DNA of 64,000 nt from NCBI RefSeq assembly GCF_029218125.1, contig NZ_JARFXX010000009.1, forward strand, positions 1-64,000, read 5' to 3'. The notes under the pieces are model-generated. The model had not been told where the DNA came from. It worked only from the letters and a program-made list of their open reading frames with translations, and did not search any database. Origin of the DNA: Oscillibacter faecalis_A. GTDB taxonomy: Bacteria; Bacillota; Clostridia; Oscillospirales; Oscillospiraceae. Made by a program: the position numbers and the translations under genes. Within the stretch, counting starts at the first letter, position 1. Each line of letters opens with the position of its first letter. Shown in pieces: positions 51,907-61,325 of the stretch.

Positions 51907-52686
51907 TCAAACGCGGCCCATGGCCTGACGCAGTGTGTCGGTCACAGCGCCCTCGAAAATGCGGGTGGAGTGACCATGCAGCGTTTCCAGAGCCGGGGCG
52001 GCCAGACCGCAGGGCGTATTGCCGCTCATGGAGAGGTCCATGTCCAGAATAAACTTCACCTCCGGGTCCTGCGGCGCGTTGGGTGTGTTGTTTTTAAGAT
52101 GGGCGGTACCGGCGTGAATCTTGGCGGCGCTGCTGGAATCCAGCTTGAGCTGTACATCAAGACCCGCCACGGGGACGCGCTCCTCGTCCACATCCAGCTC
52201 CGCCAGAACACCCAGATACGGCGGGGTGAACAGCTCACGCCACGGCGTATCCTCCAGCCCCAGCGCGTTCCGGGAAACGATATTGAGATACCGCAGACCC
52301 ACCCGCTGGAAATAGGCGGGCTTATAGAGCTGGATGAATGTTGCAAGGGGCTTGTCCAGCATCCGGGCAAACTCCTCCCAGCCGGGGTAGGACAACGTGG
52401 AGAGAGCGATGAAATCCCGGGTGAGGTTCAGCTTCCAGCGCCCGTCCTGTGAGAGAAAATGGTAATTGGTCACCGGAGCCTGCGGCTCGGGCTTGCCGTT
52501 TACCACCCGGGGCGGCAGTTGGTCCTGTCGGCGGGCGTACTGGGGAAAGTCCTCCCGGACAGCCTCCTGAAAATCGGCAGGCTCCGTATTGTTGATGGTG
52601 AGAATCGTGGGGAAGCGAAGCTGGCAGATGACCTCATGGGCCAGCGGCTTTTCATAGTGTGTGCGGGGACGGTCGGAAAACAGCAT
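51907..52686 (-). CDS. TIGR04255-family protein of unknown function
   Basis: This 259-residue protein has the general form of the TIGR04255 family: YEKPLAHEVICQLRFPTIL near the N-terminus, then SRDLIxL-like WKLNLTRDFIALSTLSYPGWEEF in the middle and RVGLRYLNIVSRNALGL, RYIN-type, at about 130-145. No enzymatic motif is apparent. Members often occur singly or next to restriction or abortive-infection loci, but nothing of the kind is beside this one. ATG 52686 is favoured with AAGGAG nine bases upstream. Function is unknown. Confidence 0.75.
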   Translation of the reverse strand: MLFSDRPRTHYEKPLAHEVICQLRFPTILTINNTEPADFQEAVREDFPQYARRQDQLPPRVVNGKPEPQAPVTNYHFLSQDGRWKLNLTRDFIALSTLSYPGWEEFARMLDKPLATFIQLYKPAYFQRVGLRYLNIVSRNALGLEDTPWRELFTPPYLGVLAELDVDEERVPVAGLDVQLKLDSSSAAKIHAGTAHLKNNTPNAPQDPEVKFILDMDLSMSGNTPCGLAAPALETLHGHSTRIFEGAVTDTLRQAMGRV

Positions 52687-52869
52687 AATCAACACTCCTT
52701 TTGCAGTGTCATAAATGAGATGCTGTTATTGTAATCCCTGCGGCGGAAAAAGTCAATGTGAGGGGGGACTGGAAGCCTCTGCCGCTGTTTCCAGCTTTTG
52801 AGGGTTGTTTCCTGCCCTTGCCGTTGGGTACAATAAGGTTACAAAATGGTAACAGAAAGGAAAAGAGAC

Positions 52870-53670
52870 ATGAAACAGAGAATTTTCCAACGTTTGCTGA
52901 TGACAGCGGCCGTTGCCGGACTTCTGACTGTGGGTGCTCACGCCGCCCGCCGGAGCGTACCGGTGCAGGTGGACGCCGACACGCTGCCGGTGCGCGGCTA
53001 TGTGGACAGCGGCGTGACCTATGTGCCGCTGCGGGCGCTGCTGAATGGGCTGGACGCCGGTTGGCGCGTGTGGTGGGACAGCAGCGCGGGACAGGCCGCG
53101 GCGGAAAGTGAAGATGATACGCTCCGAGCAGACCCGGCAGCGGACACCCTCACCGTCAACAGCCGCACGTTCCATGGCCGGGTGACGGTGGAAAACGGCG
53201 TGACCTACGTGCCGCTGCGAGCGGTGTGCGAGGCGCTGGGGTGCACCGTGGAGTGGGATGCGTACTCAGGCGGCGCGGCGGTGACCTCCCCCGGCGCGGC
53301 CTGCAACGCCTCTGAGCTTTACTGGCTGGCCCACATTATCTACGCTGAAAGCGGAGCGGAGTCCATGACAGGGCAGATCGCCGTGGGAAATGTCATTTTG
53401 AACCGGGTGGCGAGTCCGCAATTCCCGGATACCGTGCAGGCCGTGATTTTTGACCGGAAGGACGCGGTCCAGTTTGAGCCGGTGGGAAACGGACGCATTT
53501 ATCAATCACCCTCCGAGACTTCCGTGGAGGCGGCGCGGCAGGCGCTGGCGGGGGAAAACATCATCGGCGATGCTCTGTATTTCTACGCCCCGGCGCTGTC
53601 GCAGGGGGTGTGGATCAACGCCAACTGCACCTATCAACAGACCATCGGCTGCCACCGGTTTTACCTCTGA
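52870..53670 (+). CDS. Secreted SleB-like cell wall hydrolase with N-terminal stalk domains
   Basis: This 266-residue protein has a signal peptide (MKQRIFQRLLMTAAVAGLL to about residue 25), a copper-amine-oxidase-N-like stalk domain with two repeats (TYVPLRALLNGLDAGWRV and TYVPLRAVCEALGCTVEW, about 45-130) and a C-terminal Hydrolase_2 domain (about 150-266: LAHIIYAESGAESMTGQIAV, VGNVILNRV). It should cleave peptidoglycan outside the membrane, possibly in spore germination. This is the second SleB/CwlJ-type domain in the window. AAAGGAAAAGAGAC precedes the ATG. Confidence 0.9.
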   Translation: MKQRIFQRLLMTAAVAGLLTVGAHAARRSVPVQVDADTLPVRGYVDSGVTYVPLRALLNGLDAGWRVWWDSSAGQAAAESEDDTLRADPAADTLTVNSRTFHGRVTVENGVTYVPLRAVCEALGCTVEWDAYSGGAAVTSPGAACNASELYWLAHIIYAESGAESMTGQIAVGNVILNRVASPQFPDTVQAVIFDRKDAVQFEPVGNGRIYQSPSETSVEAARQALAGENIIGDALYFYAPALSQGVWINANCTYQQTIGCHRFYL

Positions 53671-53680
53671 TTGAGCGGCA

Positions 53681-53716
53681 AAAAGCCTGCCTCTGCTGAC
53701 GTAGAGGCAGGCTTTT
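53681..53716. terminator. Bidirectional terminator between the hydrolase gene and ade
   Basis: AAAAGCCTGCCTCTG and the complementary AGAGGCAGGCTTTT pair around CTGACGT. Confidence 0.88.
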
Positions 53717-53728
53717 CATATTCCGGCG

Positions 53729-55453
53729 TTATACGTAGCTCTGGGTGGTGACATCGAACACGCCCCGGGTGGTGATTCGCAGAGAGGGGATCACCGGCAG
53801 GGCCATGAAGCTCAGAGTCATGAAGGGATCAATGCCGGGGCCGACGCCGAGACTGTGGGCCACGGCCTTGGCCCGCTCCAGCTTTTCGTTCACAACGGCC
53901 AGCGGCTCATCGCTCATGATTCCGGCAATGGCCAGCGGTACCTCAGCGGCGGGGCGGCCATCGTCCCACACCACGATGCCGCCGTTCAGCTCCACCACCC
54001 GGTTCACGGCGGCGGCCATGTCGGCTTCGGTGGTGCCGACTACGATGATGTTGTGGGAATCGTGAGAAATAGAGGTGGCCACCGCGCCGGACCTCAGGCC
54101 GTAGCCCTGCAAATAGCCGATGCCGATGTGGTGCGTATTCTTGTGCCGCTCCACCACGGCAATCTTCAGCACATCATACTCCGTGTCGATGCGGTCGGAG
54201 TACCCGGCGTCCGCCGTGGTGATCTCACCGTTCACCATGCCGATGACGCCCCGGGGCCGCTTTTCCACAAAGTCCTCCGCCGTGAGGGTCGCCACATGGA
54301 ACGTTCTGTGGGCGCGCTCCACCAGATAGGCATCTACCTCCGGGGCGGGGAAGTCCCGCATTTGGCCGTGGTCCACCATGAGCACGCCACGCTTGTAGAC
54401 CTGTTCGATCTGGAAGGAATCGAAGCTGTCGATGATGACAAAGTCCGCCAGATAGCCGGGGGAGATACCGCCCCGGTTGTTCAGCAGAAAATACCGGGCA
54501 GCGTTGTGGCAGGCCACCTTGACCGCGGTGATGGGGTCGGCCCCAAGGGCGATGGCCCGCTTTACAATATAGTCGATGTGGCCCTTTTCCAGCAGGTCAT
54601 TGGGGTGTTTATCGTCCGTGCAGAACATACAGCGGTCAGCATACTTGCCGGTGAGCAGGGGCATGAGGGCCTCCAGGTTCCGGGCGGCGGTGCCCTCCCG
54701 AATCATGATGAATTGTCCCCGCTCCAGCTTGGCAAGGGCATCATTTATATCGTGGCACTCATGGTCGGAATAAACGCCGGCGGCGATGTAGGCGTTGAGG
54801 TCATTGCCCTTCAGGTCCGGGGCGTGACCGTCGATCTTTTTGTGGTGGGCCTGCGCCGCCACGATTTTTTCCACGGTCTGTTCGTCCCCGTTGATGGCGC
54901 CCACAAAGTTCATCAGTTCCGCAAGGCCCTGTACCCGGGGATGGTCATAAAAGCTGTCAATAGCCCGGTAGTCCAGAATGGCACCGGATTCGTCCAGCGG
55001 CGTTGCCGGGACACAGGAGGGTAGCATGAACCGCACATCCACCGGCAGGCCCTCTGTGGCCTGGAGCATATACTCGATTCCGTCGGTTCCCATAACATTT
55101 GTGATCTCATGGGGGTCCGTGACAACGGTGGTGGTGCCGTGGGGCAGCACCGCCTTGACAAATTCCGTGGGGCTGACCAGCGAGCTTTCCAGATGGATAT
55201 GGGCGTCCAGAAAGCCGGGGAGGACGATTTTCCCGGTGCAGTCCACCTCTGTTTTGCCGTGATAGCTGCCCATGCCGACAATGAGCCCCTCTGTCACGGC
55301 AATGTCCATGGTGGAAATTTCGTTGGAAAAGACGTTGACAAAGGCGGCGTTTTTCAGCACCAGCTCCGCCGGCTCCCGTCCGGCGGCAGCGGCAATGATT
55401 CGCTGCTTTTTCAGCAGCCTGCGGTTGATTTTCCCGGCGTAGCTTTCCGTCAT
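53729..55453 (-). CDS. ade: Adenine deaminase
   Basis: This 574-residue amidohydrolase converts adenine to hypoxanthine. GFLDAHIHLESSLVSPTEF contains the HxH metal ligands, VVTDPHEITNVMGTDGIEY and HAPDLKGNDLNAYIAAG follow, and MFCTDDKHPNDLLEKGHID holds the catalytic Asp. The C-terminal domain has SHDSHNIIVVGTTEADM. It joins the nucleoside-salvage enzymes of the window, although it is 12 kb away from them. A good sigma-A promoter lies upstream. Confidence 0.96.
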   Translation of the reverse strand: MTESYAGKINRRLLKKQRIIAAAAGREPAELVLKNAAFVNVFSNEISTMDIAVTEGLIVGMGSYHGKTEVDCTGKIVLPGFLDAHIHLESSLVSPTEFVKAVLPHGTTTVVTDPHEITNVMGTDGIEYMLQATEGLPVDVRFMLPSCVPATPLDESGAILDYRAIDSFYDHPRVQGLAELMNFVGAINGDEQTVEKIVAAQAHHKKIDGHAPDLKGNDLNAYIAAGVYSDHECHDINDALAKLERGQFIMIREGTAARNLEALMPLLTGKYADRCMFCTDDKHPNDLLEKGHIDYIVKRAIALGADPITAVKVACHNAARYFLLNNRGGISPGYLADFVIIDSFDSFQIEQVYKRGVLMVDHGQMRDFPAPEVDAYLVERAHRTFHVATLTAEDFVEKRPRGVIGMVNGEITTADAGYSDRIDTEYDVLKIAVVERHKNTHHIGIGYLQGYGLRSGAVATSISHDSHNIIVVGTTEADMAAAVNRVVELNGGIVVWDDGRPAAEVPLAIAGIMSDEPLAVVNEKLERAKAVAHSLGVGPGIDPFMTLSFMALPVIPSLRITTRGVFDVTTQSYV

Positions 55454-55512
55454 GAGACCGCTCCCTTCCGCTTATATCAGCTATTATAAAAAATAATGCA
55501 CCTCTTGGCTGA

Positions 55513-55541
55513 AGTATACTGAAAAAAACGTGCCCTGTCCA
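55513..55541 (-). promoter_or_regulatory. Sigma-A promoter of ade
   Basis: Minus-strand TGGACA (55536-55541) and TATACT (55513-55518) have a 17-base spacer. The leader of about 55 bases before the ATG includes the A/T-rich TTTTTTATAATAG. No purine-riboswitch core is visible. Confidence 0.75.
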
Positions 55542-55645
55542 CAAAAAAGCATAGGGATATCCGCCAAAATTTCCGACTGATTTTCGGCATTCTATCCCGT
55601 CAGCGGAGGCGAGCGGAAAAATCCGGCCTTTTCCAACGGAAGCCG

Positions 55646-55674
55646 TTGCGAATGGCTGGGAAATGGGGTATAAT
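55646..55674 (+). promoter_or_regulatory. Sigma-A promoter of polA
   Basis: TTGCGA (55646-55651) and TATAAT (55669-55674) have a 17-base spacer. Confidence 0.8.
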
Positions 55675-55710
55675 AAATCCAATTATGCGATTATCACCGG
55701 AGGTTTTCCC

Positions 55711-58362
55711 ATGAAGTGCATGGTCATAGACGGTAATTCCATCATCAACCGGGCCTATTACGGCATTCGCCCGCTTTCCAACCGGGAGGGGCTGTTCACC
55801 CACGCGATCTTCGGCTTTCTTACCACGTTGTTGCGTCTGCGGGACGAGGAGCAGCCGGACGCGCTGTGCGTCACATTTGACGTCCACGCTCCCACGTTCC
55901 GCCACAAGGCGGACGAGGACTACAAGGCCACCCGCAAGCCCATGCCGGAGGAGCTTCGGATGCAGGTGCCGGTGCTCAAGGAGGTGCTGGACGCCCTGAA
56001 CATTCCCCGCTACGAAATGGAGGGCTGGGAGGCCGATGACCTCATCGGCACCATTTCCAGAAGGTGCGAGGCGGCGGGCTGGGACTGCGTGGTGGTGACG
56101 GGCGATAAGGATTCCCTTCAGCTCATCACGGAGCACACCAAGGTGAAGCTGGTCTCCACCCGTATGGGCCAGACCACCACAAAGGACATGACCCCGGAGA
56201 CTTTCCGGGAGCAGTATGGCTTTGACCCCATACACATGATCGATTTGAAGGCCCTGATGGGAGACGCCTCCGACAATATTCCCGGCGTGCCGGGCATTGG
56301 GGAAAAGACCGCCATGGACCTTATTCAAAAATACGGCAGCATTGACGCCGTTTATGAAAAGCTGCCGGATATTGACGCCAAGCCCGCCGCCATCAAAAAG
56401 CTGACGGCGGGAGAGAACGCCGCCCGCCATTCCTACTGGCTGGCCACCATCGTCACCGACGCGCCGCTGTCCTTCGACCCGGCGGAAAACCGGGTGCGGG
56501 AGCCGTCACCGGCGGCATATCCCCTGTTTTTGAAGCTGGAATTTTCCAAGCTGATCGAAAAAATGGGCTTGCGTCCGGAGGAAACGGCCCCGGCGGATGC
56601 CGTGCCGGACGTCACCGTGACGGCGGAGCGGATCACGGAGGAATCCCGTGCCCGGGAGGTGCTGGAACTGTTCCGCAAGGCGGATCATGTGACGGTGCTG
56701 GCCCTGCCGGACCTCTCCGGGGTCATTGCGGACTGCGATACCGGGGCGGATACCGCCCTGTCGGCGGAATTTTTCTTCGAGCGCTACACCGGCGACTGGA
56801 ACGCGCTGCTGAACGCCCTGTTCGCCACCAACATTAAAAAAGTGAGCCATAACGTCAAGGACCTCATGCGGACGCTGCTGGAAAACGGCCTGAACGCAGA
56901 GGGCTTCATGTTCGACACCGCTCTGGCCGCCTATCTGGTGGACGCCACCAGCGGCAAATATGAAATCGGTCAGCTGTTCGCTGGGTATTTCCACACGGAG
57001 CTGGTAAAGCCGGTCCATCTGGAACCGGATGCCTTCTCCTTGCTGGGGGATGTGACGGCGGCGGAGGCTGCCTTCCACAGCTACACCAGCGCCGTGGACG
57101 CCCTTTATGAAGTGCTGGCTCCCAAATTGAAGGAGCTGGACCTCTGGGAACTGTACACCACAGCAGAACTGCCGCTGTGCCGGGTGCTGGCGGAAATGGA
57201 ACTGGCGGGGTGCCGGGTGGACAAGGGGGCGCTGGTGTCCTTCGGGGAGATGCTCTCCGAAAAGGCCGCCGCTCTGGAACAGAATATTTACAATATGGCT
57301 GGGGAGGAATTCAACATCAACTCCCCCAAGCAGCTGGGAGAGATTTTGTTCGGCAAGCTGGGCCTGCCACACGGCAAGAAAACGAAAACCGGCTGGTCCA
57401 CCAACGCCGATGTGCTGGAAAAGTTGCGGTACGAGGCCCCCATCGTGGGGGCGGTGCTGGAATACCGGCAATACGCGAAATTGAAGTCCACCTACGCCGA
57501 GGGCCTTTTGAAGGCTATGGACCCGGACGGGCGCATCCGCACCCGATTCCAGATGACCGTTACCGCCACCGGGCGGCTGAGCTCCACAGAGCCGAATTTG
57601 CAGAACATCCCCACCCGGACGGATTTAGGCAGCGAGATCCGCCGGATGTTTATCCCGGCGGAGGGCTGTGTGCTGGTGGACGCGGACTACTCCCAAATTG
57701 AATTGCGTCTGCTGGCCCACATCTCCGGAGACGAGGCCATGCAGGCGGCATTTACCTCCGGCACGGATATCCACACCGCCACGGCGGCCCAGGTGTTCCA
57801 TGTGGCCCCCGCCGAGGTGACTCATGAGATGCGCCGCCGTGCCAAGGCCGTGAACTTTGGTATTGTATACGGCATTTCCGCCTTCTCCCTGAGCCAGGAC
57901 ATCGGCGTGACGGTAGCGGAGGCCAAGGCGTATATGGAGGCGTATTTCGCCACATTCCCCGGCGTGCGGCGGTACATGGACAGCGTAGTGGCGCGGGCGA
58001 AGGAGCAGGGCCATGTGGAAACGCTGTTCCACCGGCGGCGGGAACTGCCGGAGATCAAGTCCTCCAACTTCAATATGCGCTCCTTTGGGGAGCGGGTGGC
58101 ACTGAATATGCCCATTCAGGGCACGGCGGCGGACATTATGAAGCTGGCTATGGTGGCCGTGGAGAAACGGCTGAAACGGGAACTGCCGGAGGCCAAGCTG
58201 GTCTTGCAGGTCCACGATGAGCTGATCGTGGAGTGCCCGGAGCCGCAGGCGGCGGCCGCGGCAAAGCTGCTGGAGGAGGAAATGGAGCAGGTGGCCCATC
58301 TGTCCGTCCCCCTGACGGCGGAGGCCCACTGGGGCCGCAACTGGCTGGAGGCCAAGGGCTGA
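55711..58362 (+). CDS. polA: DNA polymerase I
   Basis: This 883-residue enzyme fills gaps and removes primers. The N-terminal 5'-3' exonuclease domain (about 1-290) shows DGNSIINRAYYG, VTGDKDSLQLI and GVPGIGEKTAMDLI. The central 3'-5' exonuclease domain (about 305-480) has lost its metal-binding acids: no FDTET motif is visible, though a SHNVKDLMRTL-like segment remains. The polymerase domain has motif A with Asp659 in VDADYSQIELR, motif B RRRAKAVNFGIVYGIS and motif C VHDELIVE (Asp836). ATG 55711 follows CACCGGAGG. rimI follows. Confidence 0.97.
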   Translation: MKCMVIDGNSIINRAYYGIRPLSNREGLFTHAIFGFLTTLLRLRDEEQPDALCVTFDVHAPTFRHKADEDYKATRKPMPEELRMQVPVLKEVLDALNIPRYEMEGWEADDLIGTISRRCEAAGWDCVVVTGDKDSLQLITEHTKVKLVSTRMGQTTTKDMTPETFREQYGFDPIHMIDLKALMGDASDNIPGVPGIGEKTAMDLIQKYGSIDAVYEKLPDIDAKPAAIKKLTAGENAARHSYWLATIVTDAPLSFDPAENRVREPSPAAYPLFLKLEFSKLIEKMGLRPEETAPADAVPDVTVTAERITEESRAREVLELFRKADHVTVLALPDLSGVIADCDTGADTALSAEFFFERYTGDWNALLNALFATNIKKVSHNVKDLMRTLLENGLNAEGFMFDTALAAYLVDATSGKYEIGQLFAGYFHTELVKPVHLEPDAFSLLGDVTAAEAAFHSYTSAVDALYEVLAPKLKELDLWELYTTAELPLCRVLAEMELAGCRVDKGALVSFGEMLSEKAAALEQNIYNMAGEEFNINSPKQLGEILFGKLGLPHGKKTKTGWSTNADVLEKLRYEAPIVGAVLEYRQYAKLKSTYAEGLLKAMDPDGRIRTRFQMTVTATGRLSSTEPNLQNIPTRTDLGSEIRRMFIPAEGCVLVDADYSQIELRLLAHISGDEAMQAAFTSGTDIHTATAAQVFHVAPAEVTHEMRRRAKAVNFGIVYGISAFSLSQDIGVTVAEAKAYMEAYFATFPGVRRYMDSVVARAKEQGHVETLFHRRRELPEIKSSNFNMRSFGERVALNMPIQGTAADIMKLAMVAVEKRLKRELPEAKLVLQVHDELIVECPEPQAAAAAKLLEEEMEQVAHLSVPLTAEAHWGRNWLEAKG

Positions 58363-58377
58363 TCAAAGGAGTAAAAA

Positions 58378-58866
58378 ATGGAAGCTGAAAAAATGCACGT
58401 CCGCATTGTCCCCATGACTGCGGACCATCTGGACGAGGTGGCGGAGCTGGAGCGGGTCTGCTTTACAACGCCGTGGAGCCGAAATATGCTGGCAGAGGAG
58501 CTGGACAATTACCTCTCCGCCTTTCTGGTGGCTCTGGATGACAATGATAAAGTGGCAGGCTATGCCGGCTTACAGGCGGTGCTGGACGAGGGGTACATCA
58601 CCAATGTGGCGGTCCGGCCGGACTGCCGCCGGCAGGGCATCGCGGGAAAGCTCCTGCAGGTCTTTCTGGACTTTGCCAAGGGCAACCACTTGGCGTTTTT
58701 GTCGCTGGAGGTGCGGGCTTCCAACTATGACGCCATTGCCCTTTACGGCAGCCGGGGCTTTCGCAGCGTGGGCCGTCGGAAAAATTATTATGAGCATCCC
58801 AGAGAGGATGCCATCATTATGACCAAGGAGTTTGAACATCATGGAGCTGAGAATCCCGTCAGTTGA
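58378..58866 (+). CDS. rimI: Ribosomal-protein-alanine N-acetyltransferase RimI-like
   Basis: This 162-residue GNAT enzyme shows RVCFTTPWSRNMLAEEL, ITNVAVRPDCRRQGIAGKLL (acetyl-CoA loop QGIAGK) and LEVRASNYDAIALYGSRGFRSVG, the form of RimI. It acetylates protein N-termini, classically S18. GATCAAAGGAG is before the ATG at 58378. It sits 15 bases after polA and overlaps the next GNAT gene by 26 bases. The rimI-tsaD neighbourhood is common. Confidence 0.92.
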   Translation: MEAEKMHVRIVPMTADHLDEVAELERVCFTTPWSRNMLAEELDNYLSAFLVALDDNDKVAGYAGLQAVLDEGYITNVAVRPDCRRQGIAGKLLQVFLDFAKGNHLAFLSLEVRASNYDAIALYGSRGFRSVGRRKNYYEHPREDAIIMTKEFEHHGAENPVS

Positions 58867-59434
58867 ACAACTGAGGACGATTTATGACCGGGATCTGAAG
58901 GAAGCATTTCCCACAGCGGAATTAAAACCCCTGCGGAATATTGAGAAGAGCTGGACGGAGGGCTGGTACAGACCCTACTGCCTGTTTGACGGGGATAATA
59001 TCGTGGGCGAGGCGTTTCTCTGGCTGGGCCATCCCGGCTGGGCGCTGCTGGATTATCTATGTGTTTCCAGCGCCCGCCGTAACGGCGGCCTTGGCGCCGT
59101 GCTTCTGCAAAAGCTGCGGGAGCGGGAGAGCGGTACCGTGATTTTCGGAGAATCCGAAGCCCCGGAGGACGCCCCGGACGCGGCCATGGCGGCGCGGCGG
59201 CTGGGCTTTTATGCCCGGAACGGCCTGCGGACCGCAGGCTATGATACGGAGATGTTCGGCGTGCACTATAAAACGCTGTATCTGGCCGATGGGCCGGTGG
59301 ACGAGGCGCTTTTGATGCAGGAGCACCGGTTTGTTTACGAAAATACCTTCGCGGCGGACAAATTTCATAAATATGTCCGCATCCCCTTTGACGCCAAGGC
59401 CGCGCCGGGACCGAGAGTCCCATGGCAGCAGTGA
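58841..59434 (+). CDS. GNAT-fold protein of unknown substrate
   Basis: This 197-residue protein has a weak GNAT pattern: LLDYLCVSSARRNGGLGAVLLQKL (about 65-90) holds the acetyl-CoA loop (GGLGAVL) and AMAARRLGFYARNGLRTAGYD the late GF-type strand. It overlaps rimI by 26 bases with AAGGAG inside rimI, so the genes are translated together. Substrate is unknown. tsaD follows after 43 bases. Confidence 0.8.
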   Translation: MELRIPSVEQLRTIYDRDLKEAFPTAELKPLRNIEKSWTEGWYRPYCLFDGDNIVGEAFLWLGHPGWALLDYLCVSSARRNGGLGAVLLQKLRERESGTVIFGESEAPEDAPDAAMAARRLGFYARNGLRTAGYDTEMFGVHYKTLYLADGPVDEALLMQEHRFVYENTFAADKFHKYVRIPFDAKAAPGPRVPWQQ

Positions 59435-59477
59435 AAAGCGGCCGTTACGCTGAATAACAAGAGAAAGAAGCGGTACC

Positions 59478-60485
59478 ATGAAAATTTTAGCCTTTGAAAG
59501 CTCATGCGATGAGACCGCCGTGGCGGTGGTGGAGGACGGACGCCGAGTGCTGTCGGACGCCATCGCGTCCCAAGCGGACCTCCATGCGCTCTACGGCGGT
59601 GTTGTGCCGGAAATCGCCTCCCGCAAGCACGTGGAGGCCATCGCCGCCCTGACGGAAAAGGCCCTTGCGGACGCAGGCTGCACCCGGCAGGATATTGACG
59701 CGGTGGCGGTCACCTATGCGCCGGGCCTTATCGGCGCGGTGCTGGTGGGCCTCAGCTTCGCAAAATCCATGGCATTTGGGCTGGGGGTGCCGCTGATTCC
59801 GGTGCACCATATCCGGGGACATATCGCCGCGAACTATCTGGCCTTCCCGGAGCTGGAGCCGCCGTTTCTGGCACTGGCTATCTCCGGCGGCAATACGCTC
59901 ATCGTGGACGTCCGGGATTACACGGATATGAAGATTTTAGGCGCGACCCGGGATGACGCGGCAGGGGAGTGCTTTGACAAGGCGGCCCGGGTGCTGGGCT
60001 TGCCGTATCCCGGCGGCGCGCCTATGGATAAGCTGGCGCAGAAATCAAAGGGCGGCGTTTACACCCTGCCGGTGGCCCATGTGGAGGGCGCTCCGCTGGA
60101 CATGAGCTTTTCGGGTCTGAAAACGGCGGTGGTGAATTTGGCCCACCATGCCGAGCAGGTGGGCCAGCCGTTGGACGCCCCGGCGCTGGCGCGGGATTTC
60201 GCGCAGGCAGTCAGCGACACGCTGGTGCCCCGGGCCATGGAGGCCGCAAAGCAGGCGGGAAGGACTGTGATTGCCGCGGCAGGCGGCGTGGCGGCCAATT
60301 CTGTCATTCGGGGCGATTTGGAGCGGGCCTGCGCGCAGGCGGGCTATCACCTGTATCTGCCGCCGCTGCGGTGGTGCGGCGACAACGGTGCCATGATCGG
60401 TGCACAGGGCTACTATGAGTATCTGGCCGGTCACACGGCGGGCATGGAGCTCAATGCCTACGCCACCCGGGACATCAATGCCTGA
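59478..60485 (+). CDS. tsaD: tRNA N6-threonylcarbamoyladenosine transferase TsaD
   Basis: This 335-residue ASKHA-fold enzyme transfers threonylcarbamoyl to A37 of ANN-decoding tRNAs with TsaB and TsaE. ILAFESSCDETAVAVVED opens the protein, VTYAPGLIGAVLVGLSFAK and VHHIRGHIAANYL (metal-binding His) follow, then ALAISGGNT and RWCGDNGAMIGAQG. The length is standard. tsaB and tsaE are not in the window. A terminator follows. Confidence 0.97.
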   Translation: MKILAFESSCDETAVAVVEDGRRVLSDAIASQADLHALYGGVVPEIASRKHVEAIAALTEKALADAGCTRQDIDAVAVTYAPGLIGAVLVGLSFAKSMAFGLGVPLIPVHHIRGHIAANYLAFPELEPPFLALAISGGNTLIVDVRDYTDMKILGATRDDAAGECFDKAARVLGLPYPGGAPMDKLAQKSKGGVYTLPVAHVEGAPLDMSFSGLKTAVVNLAHHAEQVGQPLDAPALARDFAQAVSDTLVPRAMEAAKQAGRTVIAAAGGVAANSVIRGDLERACAQAGYHLYLPPLRWCGDNGAMIGAQGYYEYLAGHTAGMELNAYATRDINA

Positions 60486-60487
60486 GT

Positions 60488-60532
60488 AAAAAACATCCGC
60501 CGCCTGATGCTTCAGGCGGCGGATGTTTTTTT
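60488..60532. terminator. Bidirectional terminator between tsaD and a membrane-protein gene
   Basis: AAAAAACATCCGCCGCCTGA and the complementary TCAGGCGGCGGATGTTTTTTT form a long stem around TGCT. Confidence 0.94.
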
Positions 60533-60539
60533 GAAGAAG

Positions 60540-61325
60540 TCATGCCGCTTCCCGCATGGTCCAGCAAAACCCGGCCAGCGCGGCGGCACCGCCCAGCGTC
60601 AGACAGGCGGCGGGGGTAATTCCGTCGGCCAGCAGCGTCAGGGAGCAAATGACGGACAGCCCGGTGTACAGGGTGAACAGCCGGGGATTTCCAGCCTTTA
60701 CCGTGAAGCCGGAGAGCCGGTAGGAACCGAGAATCAGCGCCATCAGCCCCAGCAGCTCCGGGTAGTAGTGTGACAGCACCGGGTCAACGGAGTCCAGCCG
60801 GTAAACAAAGACCAGCCGAATTAGCAGTGAGACCGGAACGGCCAGCAGCGGCAGCGGACTGACCGTCTCCTTCCGGCAGGCCAATAAACCGCAGAACAGA
60901 CCGGCAGCGGCAGCTATGGACAGTACGCCCATGATGGCGCCGGAGGTGCCGGAGCCGGCAGAGGCGACCATGGAAAGCCCATCCGCCGAAAGAACGGTCT
61001 GCCCGCCGGAGACAGCCCGCAGCAGCTCCCATACGCCGGAGAGACCTACCAAAAAGCAGCCGAGGACCGTCAGCGTCAGACATTTTGCGTCCGCGCCGCC
61101 GAATTGTGCGGAAAAGGGGGCCTCTGTGCTGCGGGGCAGGCGGCGGGTCAGGAAAATCAGTGCTACCGCAGATAAAAGCAGCAGCAACGGCAGCAGCAGA
61201 GTGGGAAGACTGCCGGGAACCGGCAGGCGGGTGTCCGCCTCAAAACCAATATGATTTTGAAGCAGCCGCAGGGCAAGGCACGCTGCCCCGGCAGCCAGAG
61301 AGAAAAGAAGCGCACGCTGTTTCAT
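60540..61325 (-). CDS. Uncharacterised polytopic membrane protein
   Basis: This 261-residue protein is hydrophobic with about eight membrane segments, e.g. LLLPLLLLLSAVALIFLTRR near 45 and LLAVPVSLLIRLVFVY near 180. The N-terminal MKQRALLFSLAAGAACLALRL could be the first helix or a signal. No family motif is recognised. It is convergent with tsaD and divergent from spoIID. GAAAGGACAGAAT precedes the ATG. Function is unknown. Confidence 0.75.
   Translation of the reverse strand: MKQRALLFSLAAGAACLALRLLQNHIGFEADTRLPVPGSLPTLLLPLLLLLSAVALIFLTRRLPRSTEAPFSAQFGGADAKCLTLTVLGCFLVGLSGVWELLRAVSGGQTVLSADGLSMVASAGSGTSGAIMGVLSIAAAAGLFCGLLACRKETVSPLPLLAVPVSLLIRLVFVYRLDSVDPVLSHYYPELLGLMALILGSYRLSGFTVKAGNPRLFTLYTGLSVICSLTLLADGITPAACLTLGGAAALAGFCWTMREAA

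Noticed and set aside
51907..52686. Defence island around the TIGR04255-type gene
   Set aside because: Its neighbours are gdhA and a wall hydrolase; no nuclease, methylase, reverse transcriptase or NTPase partner is present.
55454..55512. A possible purine riboswitch before adenine deaminase
   Set aside because: The leader after the promoter is too short and lacks the aptamer core.
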